Positions 7,650 to 10,308 of a stretch of DNA of 10,308 bases are shown here, piece after piece (position 1 is the first letter of the stretch; each line of letters begins with the position of its first letter). The stretch spans positions 6,029 through 16,336 of the forward strand of contig JAHDHT010000031.1 in NCBI GenBank assembly GCA_020631175.1. The letters run 5' to 3'. A program made the translations under genes and the position numbers. The notes under the pieces were generated by a model. That model was given only the letters and a program-made list of their open reading frames with translations, was not told the DNA's origin and did no database searches. The DNA is from Chitinophagales bacterium (GTDB lineage Bacteria > Bacteroidota > Bacteroidia > Chitinophagales > JAHDHT01).

Positions 7650-9377
7650 ATGGCTTTAGAATTTCATAATCCGAAAAACAAATCTTCCATAATTAAAGTA
7701 TTTGGAATAGGTGGCGGAGGAAATAATGCCGTCAAACACATGTTCAGTAAGGGCATTGAAGGTGTTGACTTTGTGATTTGTAATACTGATGAGCAGGCAC
7801 TTGAAATGAATATTGTCCCGATTAAAATTCAATTGGGGCCAAGTAAAACTGCCGGACTTGGTGCCGGAAATAATCCTGAAGTGGGTCGTGATGCGACTAT
7901 TGAATCTATTGAAGAAATCAAGCAAGTATTAAGTCATAATACTAAAATGATTTTTATCACTGCCGGAATGGGCGGTGGAACCGGTACAGGTGGTGCCCCG
8001 GAAGTTGCGCGAGTAGCACGTGAATTAGGAATCCTTACTGTAGGCATAGTAACTACACCGTTTAGCTTTGAAGGGAAAAAGAGAATTCAGCAGGCTATGG
8101 AAGGATTAAATGAATTTAAAAGACACGTTGATACGCTTGTTGTTATTTCCAATGATAAATTATTAGAAGTATATGGTGATCTTAAATTCACTGAAGCATT
8201 CTCTAAAGCTGATGATGTTTTAACAACAGCTGCAAAAGGTATTTCTGAAATTATTACAAAAACGGGTTACGTTAATGTTGATTTTCAGGATGTAAATACA
8301 GTAATGCGTGACGGTGGTGTTGCGATAATGGGGATCGGAATTGCTGAAGGAGAAAACAGAGCTATTAAAGCTGTTCAGGAAGCAATTAATTCTCCCTTAT
8401 TAAATGATAATGATATAACAGGAGCGAAGAATATTCTGATCAATATTACTTCCGGTAAAGATGAAGTTACCATGGGAGAAATCGGTATGATTACTGAGTA
8501 TGTTCAGGAAACGGCAGGTAATAATTGTGAAATCATCTGGGGTAATTGTACGGATACAAATTTAGGTGAAAAGATCTCTGTTACTTTAATTGCAACAGGT
8601 TTTGAAACCAGACAGCAAAAGAAACTTTCTAAACCGATTGGAGGTAAAGTAACGTACAAGTTAGAGGAAGATGAACCTATAATTCCTGAAGAAGCAATCA
8701 ATCCTCCTATACAAACTGTTCCAGAAGTAAAAATTGAACAAAAGGAAACCGTTCATACTAAAATGCATAGTTCGTATAGAATTGATGTTCCTGAATACAA
8801 CGAAGAGATTCAAAATGATGAAATTGTAGAAGCTCCGCAAATACTTGCTGAAGATATGTATCGAAGCAAAGAAGAAATCAAAGCTTTAATTGAAAAGGAT
8901 AAAGCGGATTTAATAAAGCAAGAAGAAACTGACTTTATTAATCTTGAGGAAGAAGCAAATAATCAAATTGAACTAGAATTTGATCAGCAAGAATTTCAAA
9001 AGAAAATGGAAGCATTAAATGATTCTTTCATTAAGGATGATACTGAAATGGAATTAATTCAAAAGCGAATTCCTGCTGAAGAAATTGATCCTATTACTGA
9101 AAAGCAAAAAGAAGTTAGCCAGGAAGAAGAAATTAAGAGCTTAAAAGAAGACATAGAGCTTAAGAAGCGATTAAGAAATTTAAGTTTAAAACTTTCTACA
9201 AAGGGTAATTTAGAGCAATTAGAAAAAGAACCTGCTTATAAACGTAAGCTACCAAATTTAATGGATCCGGTAGATTCATCTGAATCACACCATTCTGATT
9301 ATTCTGTTGGAACAGATGATGAAGATTCGGAAACAAGGTTCAGAAAAAATAAACACGTGCATAATAAAGCCGATTAA
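7650..9377 (+). CDS. ftsZ: Cell division protein FtsZ with a long charged C-terminal tail
   Basis: FtsZ is the tubulin-like GTPase that forms the Z-ring and organises septal wall synthesis. Residues about 13-325 are the conserved GTPase and C-terminal subdomain: GIGGGGNNAV (19-28), the tubulin signature GGGTGTGG (108-115), TPFSFEGKKR (136-145), and the T7 loop NVDFQDV (209-215), with D211 and D214 as the catalytic acidic pair. The protein has 575 residues against 383 in E. coli; the excess is residues about 330-520, an acidic and lysine-rich, low-aromatic linker likely disordered or partly coiled coil (about 405-515). The end carries LEQLEKEPAYKRK (521-533), which resembles the conserved tail motif I recall from Bacteroidota FtsZ, then a Ser/Asp-rich stretch and a basic terminus. 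ATG at 7650; a terminator follows the stop. Confidence 0.98.
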   Translation: MALEFHNPKNKSSIIKVFGIGGGGNNAVKHMFSKGIEGVDFVICNTDEQALEMNIVPIKIQLGPSKTAGLGAGNNPEVGRDATIESIEEIKQVLSHNTKMIFITAGMGGGTGTGGAPEVARVARELGILTVGIVTTPFSFEGKKRIQQAMEGLNEFKRHVDTLVVISNDKLLEVYGDLKFTEAFSKADDVLTTAAKGISEIITKTGYVNVDFQDVNTVMRDGGVAIMGIGIAEGENRAIKAVQEAINSPLLNDNDITGAKNILINITSGKDEVTMGEIGMITEYVQETAGNNCEIIWGNCTDTNLGEKISVTLIATGFETRQQKKLSKPIGGKVTYKLEEDEPIIPEEAINPPIQTVPEVKIEQKETVHTKMHSSYRIDVPEYNEEIQNDEIVEAPQILAEDMYRSKEEIKALIEKDKADLIKQEETDFINLEEEANNQIELEFDQQEFQKKMEALNDSFIKDDTEMELIQKRIPAEEIDPITEKQKEVSQEEEIKSLKEDIELKKRLRNLSLKLSTKGNLEQLEKEPAYKRKLPNLMDPVDSSESHHSDYSVGTDDEDSETRFRKNKHVHNKAD

Positions 9378-9409
9378 TAGAAATTCGTGTTTTGTGTTGT
9401 TTTGTTCTT

Positions 9410-9441
9410 AGGAGGGTCTACTTTAGATCCTCCTTTTTTTT
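9410..9441 (+). terminator. Intrinsic terminator of the dcw operon
   Basis: A GC-containing hairpin lies 32 bases after the ftsZ stop. The left arm AGGAGGGTCTA (9410-9420) pairs with TAGATCCTCCT (9424-9434) through 11 base pairs, one of them a G:U, around a CTT loop, and an uninterrupted run of eight T (9434-9441) follows. This is a textbook rho-independent terminator on the plus strand and marks ftsZ as the last gene of the transcription unit. On the minus strand the stem is not followed by a T run. Confidence 0.92.
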
Positions 9442-9455
9442 GAGGTGTATTAGTA

Positions 9456-9534
9456 AGGTAAAAGGTATAAGGTGAAAGCTATTAGTTGATTGGTATACGA
9501 GTTAAGAGTTTTCAGTTTCTAGTTCCTAGTTTTA
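9456..9534 (+). repeat. Degenerate 7-base periodic repeat tract (AG[GT]TNNN)
   Basis: The tract reads as consecutive heptads beginning with AG: AGGTAAA, AGGTATA, AGGTGAA and AGCTATT (9456-9483), two 8-base units AGTTGATT and GGTATACG, then AGTTAAG, AGTTTTC, AGTTTCT, AGTTCCT and AGTTTTA (9500-9534). The first four positions are conserved as AGKT while the last three vary. The first half uses AGGT and the second AGTT. Runs of this kind resemble the short tandem intergenic repeats I have seen in Bacteroidota genomes, but their function is not known to me. No protein is encoded here. Confidence 0.6.
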
Positions 9535-9553
9535 AAATTATTGTAATAGTCTT

Positions 9554-9598
9554 TTTCAGATGATTTTAAAATATATTGTATCTCAAAATCATCTGAAA
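9554..9598. repeat. Perfect 14-base inverted repeat (hairpin)
   Basis: TTTCAGATGATTTT (9554-9567) is exactly complementary to AAAATCATCTGAAA (9585-9598), with a 17-base AT-rich spacer between them. On the plus strand the right arm is followed by TTTTCTCG, only a short T run, and on the minus strand by AAAAGACT. It could act as a weak secondary terminator or mRNA 3'-end stabiliser, or be a repeat-derived structure. It does not resemble the ends of a complete mobile element, because nothing but the short spacer lies inside. Confidence 0.75.
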
Positions 9599-9602
9599 TT
9601 TT

Positions 9603-9670
9603 CTCGACCTAAGCAGAGGCATGTGGTGAGCTTGCGAATCCAGAATTTTCGCTTCTAGACGAAAACGGAT
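9603..9670. repeat. Possible decayed dispersed (REP-like) repeat
   Basis: This patch is visibly richer in G and C than its surroundings and does not belong to either flanking gene. Read on the minus strand it contains TTCGCAAGCTCACCACATGC, which is one base short of the TTCGACAAGCTCA-type sequence I recall as a frequent intergenic repeat in many bacterial genomes. It also contains a small hairpin, TTTTCG (9646-9651) with CGAAAA (9660-9665) around CTTCTAGA. The link to a repeat family is from memory and could be chance. Confidence 0.25.
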
Positions 9671-9751
9671 TTAATTTTAATGTCATACTTTTCAACCGAA
9701 AGATTTACTTATATAGAAAGTCTTAGTATTATTATCAGTTAAAAAACTTTT

Positions 9752-10308
9752 TTACTCAGGCGAAATCACACCTAAATTGTAGGTAACGAAGTTGTATGAA
9801 ATATTTACGACTAAAACAGTTGCACTTATTTCAAACACACATCCATCCGCAACTTCATAAGTATAAGTAATGTCATGTATACCTGCTCCGGCAAGGGATG
9901 GATTAAAGGCATTGAAGATCACTCCGTTTCCCATAAATGTTCCACCTGAGGGATATCCGTCCAAAGCAATCGGACTCGCAGAAGAAGTAGACGCTGGTAA
10001 ACCTGAAATGCTTAAACCGGGGTCAATACAATCTACATTACAATCTGCTGTTACAAGTGAATTTCCATCAAAATCCCATAGAGGATCTATCGGAATACAT
10101 AAATGATCTAAAGCCGTAGGCGCAATATCAGTTAACCTTGGTGTAAGACTAAAATCTTCAATGCTTTCGACAGCGTTAATATTTACCCATGTTGCATTAG
10201 CTATACTGGCATCGTTTGCACTATTTGAAAAATCATTAACCGATACAGCATTCATACCTTCATTTACTTTCCAGTATCCAATTAATTGTCCATATTCATC
10301 ATGCGAAG
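9752..10308 (-). CDS. C-terminal part of a secreted multidomain protein with LamG-like and Ig-like modules (5' end outside window)
   Basis: The frame is open to the right edge, so 184 C-terminal residues are visible and the ATG at 10255 is internal. Fragment residues 8-41 (LIGYWKVNEG, then VNDFSNSANDASIANATW) match the end of a LamG/concanavalin-like jelly-roll domain, whose usual form is 'GYWKFNEGSG..V.D.SGNGN.G.I.GATW'. Residues 88-95 include three cysteine/aspartate-rich positions (DCNVDCID). Residues 96-166 match the Ig-like module common in large Bacteroidota surface proteins, with GGTFMGNGVIFNAFNPSLAG and DITYTYEVADGC as its core. The protein then ends after 18 residues (to ISPE) without a recognisable type IX secretion C-terminal domain. 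Probably extracellular and adhesive or carbohydrate-binding, but the specific role is unknown. It is convergent with ftsZ and unrelated to division. Confidence 0.8.
   Translation of the reverse strand, partial: SHDEYGQLIGYWKVNEGMNAVSVNDFSNSANDASIANATWVNINAVESIEDFSLTPRLTDIAPTALDHLCIPIDPLWDFDGNSLVTADCNVDCIDPGLSISGLPASTSSASPIALDGYPSGGTFMGNGVIFNAFNPSLAGAGIHDITYTYEVADGCVFEISATVLVVNISYNFVTYNLGVISPE

Larger units (their letters stand above)
9442..9751. other. Convergent intergenic region without a gene
   Basis: This 310-base stretch separates the ftsZ terminator from the 3' end of the minus-strand surface-protein gene, so no promoter is expected for either neighbour. The longest in-frame reading seen is 25 codons and has no support. 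The region holds the heptad tract, an imperfect 16/17-base direct repeat (TTTTAAAATTATTGTA at 9530-9545; TTTTAAAATATATTGTA at 9564-9580), a 14-base inverted repeat, and a slightly GC-richer patch near 9603-9670. I see no tRNA cloverleaf, riboswitch or insertion sequence. The A6/T6 segment at 9741-9753 can pair only through A-T pairs with almost no loop and is not a convincing terminator for the minus-strand gene. Confidence 0.7.

Noticed and set aside
9609..9686. 25-codon minus-strand frame containing LNPFSS, reminiscent of the start of a type IX sorting domain
   Set aside because: It is too short for such a domain, lies in a different frame from the upstream surface protein, and has none of the following conserved glycines and strands.
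9738..9755. A6/T6 palindrome as a terminator for the minus-strand gene
   Set aside because: The arms are purely A-T with essentially no loop, so a stable terminator hairpin is unlikely.
9870..10106. 78-codon plus-strand reading frame opposite the surface-protein gene
   Set aside because: It lies entirely antisense to a frame with clear LamG and Ig-like motifs, and its own translation is proline/lysine-rich with no recognisable domain or start context.
10253..10255. ATG at 10255 (minus strand) as the start of the surface-protein gene
   Set aside because: The LamG core motif GYWKVNEG lies upstream of it in the same open frame, so this methionine is internal and the gene continues past the window edge.

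Overview
The window is a core stretch of the division and cell wall (dcw) cluster of a Bacteroidota bacterium, followed by a short convergent intergenic region and the 3' end of a surface-protein gene. The phylum is inferred from several signs that agree. The gene order is mraY-murD-ftsW-murG-murC-ftsQ-ftsA-ftsZ, with no ddl or murB between murC and ftsQ. FtsW carries LPHSYSDF and SMGGTS motifs. FtsZ ends in a long charged tail with an EPAYKR motif. The DNA is AT-rich, starts lack clear Shine-Dalgarno sequences, and the last gene has LamG and 'GGTF.G.GV' Ig-like modules typical of secreted Bacteroidota proteins. I cannot place it below phylum.

Layout. Positions 1-9377 hold eight plus-strand genes packed head to tail. 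mraY is cut by the left edge. murD and murC both begin with TTG, 3 and 1 bases after the preceding stop. ftsW and murG overlap by 4 bases. murC/ftsQ and ftsQ/ftsA each overlap by 8 bases. The only real gap in the run is 56 bases before ftsZ. A strong intrinsic terminator (9410-9441) closes the operon. Positions 9442-9751 carry no gene but are structured: a tract of degenerate 7-base repeats, a perfect 14-base inverted repeat, and a slightly GC-richer patch that may be a decayed dispersed repeat. Positions 9752-10308 are the minus-strand 3' end of a multidomain, probably extracellular protein that continues past the right edge.

How the genes work together. MraY makes lipid I from UDP-MurNAc-pentapeptide and MurG converts it to lipid II. 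MurC and MurD add the first two stem amino acids in the cytoplasm. FtsW polymerises lipid II at the septum, FtsQ belongs to the periplasmic divisome scaffold, and FtsA tethers FtsZ filaments to the membrane. All eight products look full-length and active apart from the edge cut in mraY.

I found no undescribed multi-gene system. The points most worth a second look are a one-residue shortening in the UDP-GlcNAc-binding loop of MurG, a nine-T run in the same gene, the long FtsZ tail, the structured intergenic region, and the surface protein that ends without a recognisable sorting domain.
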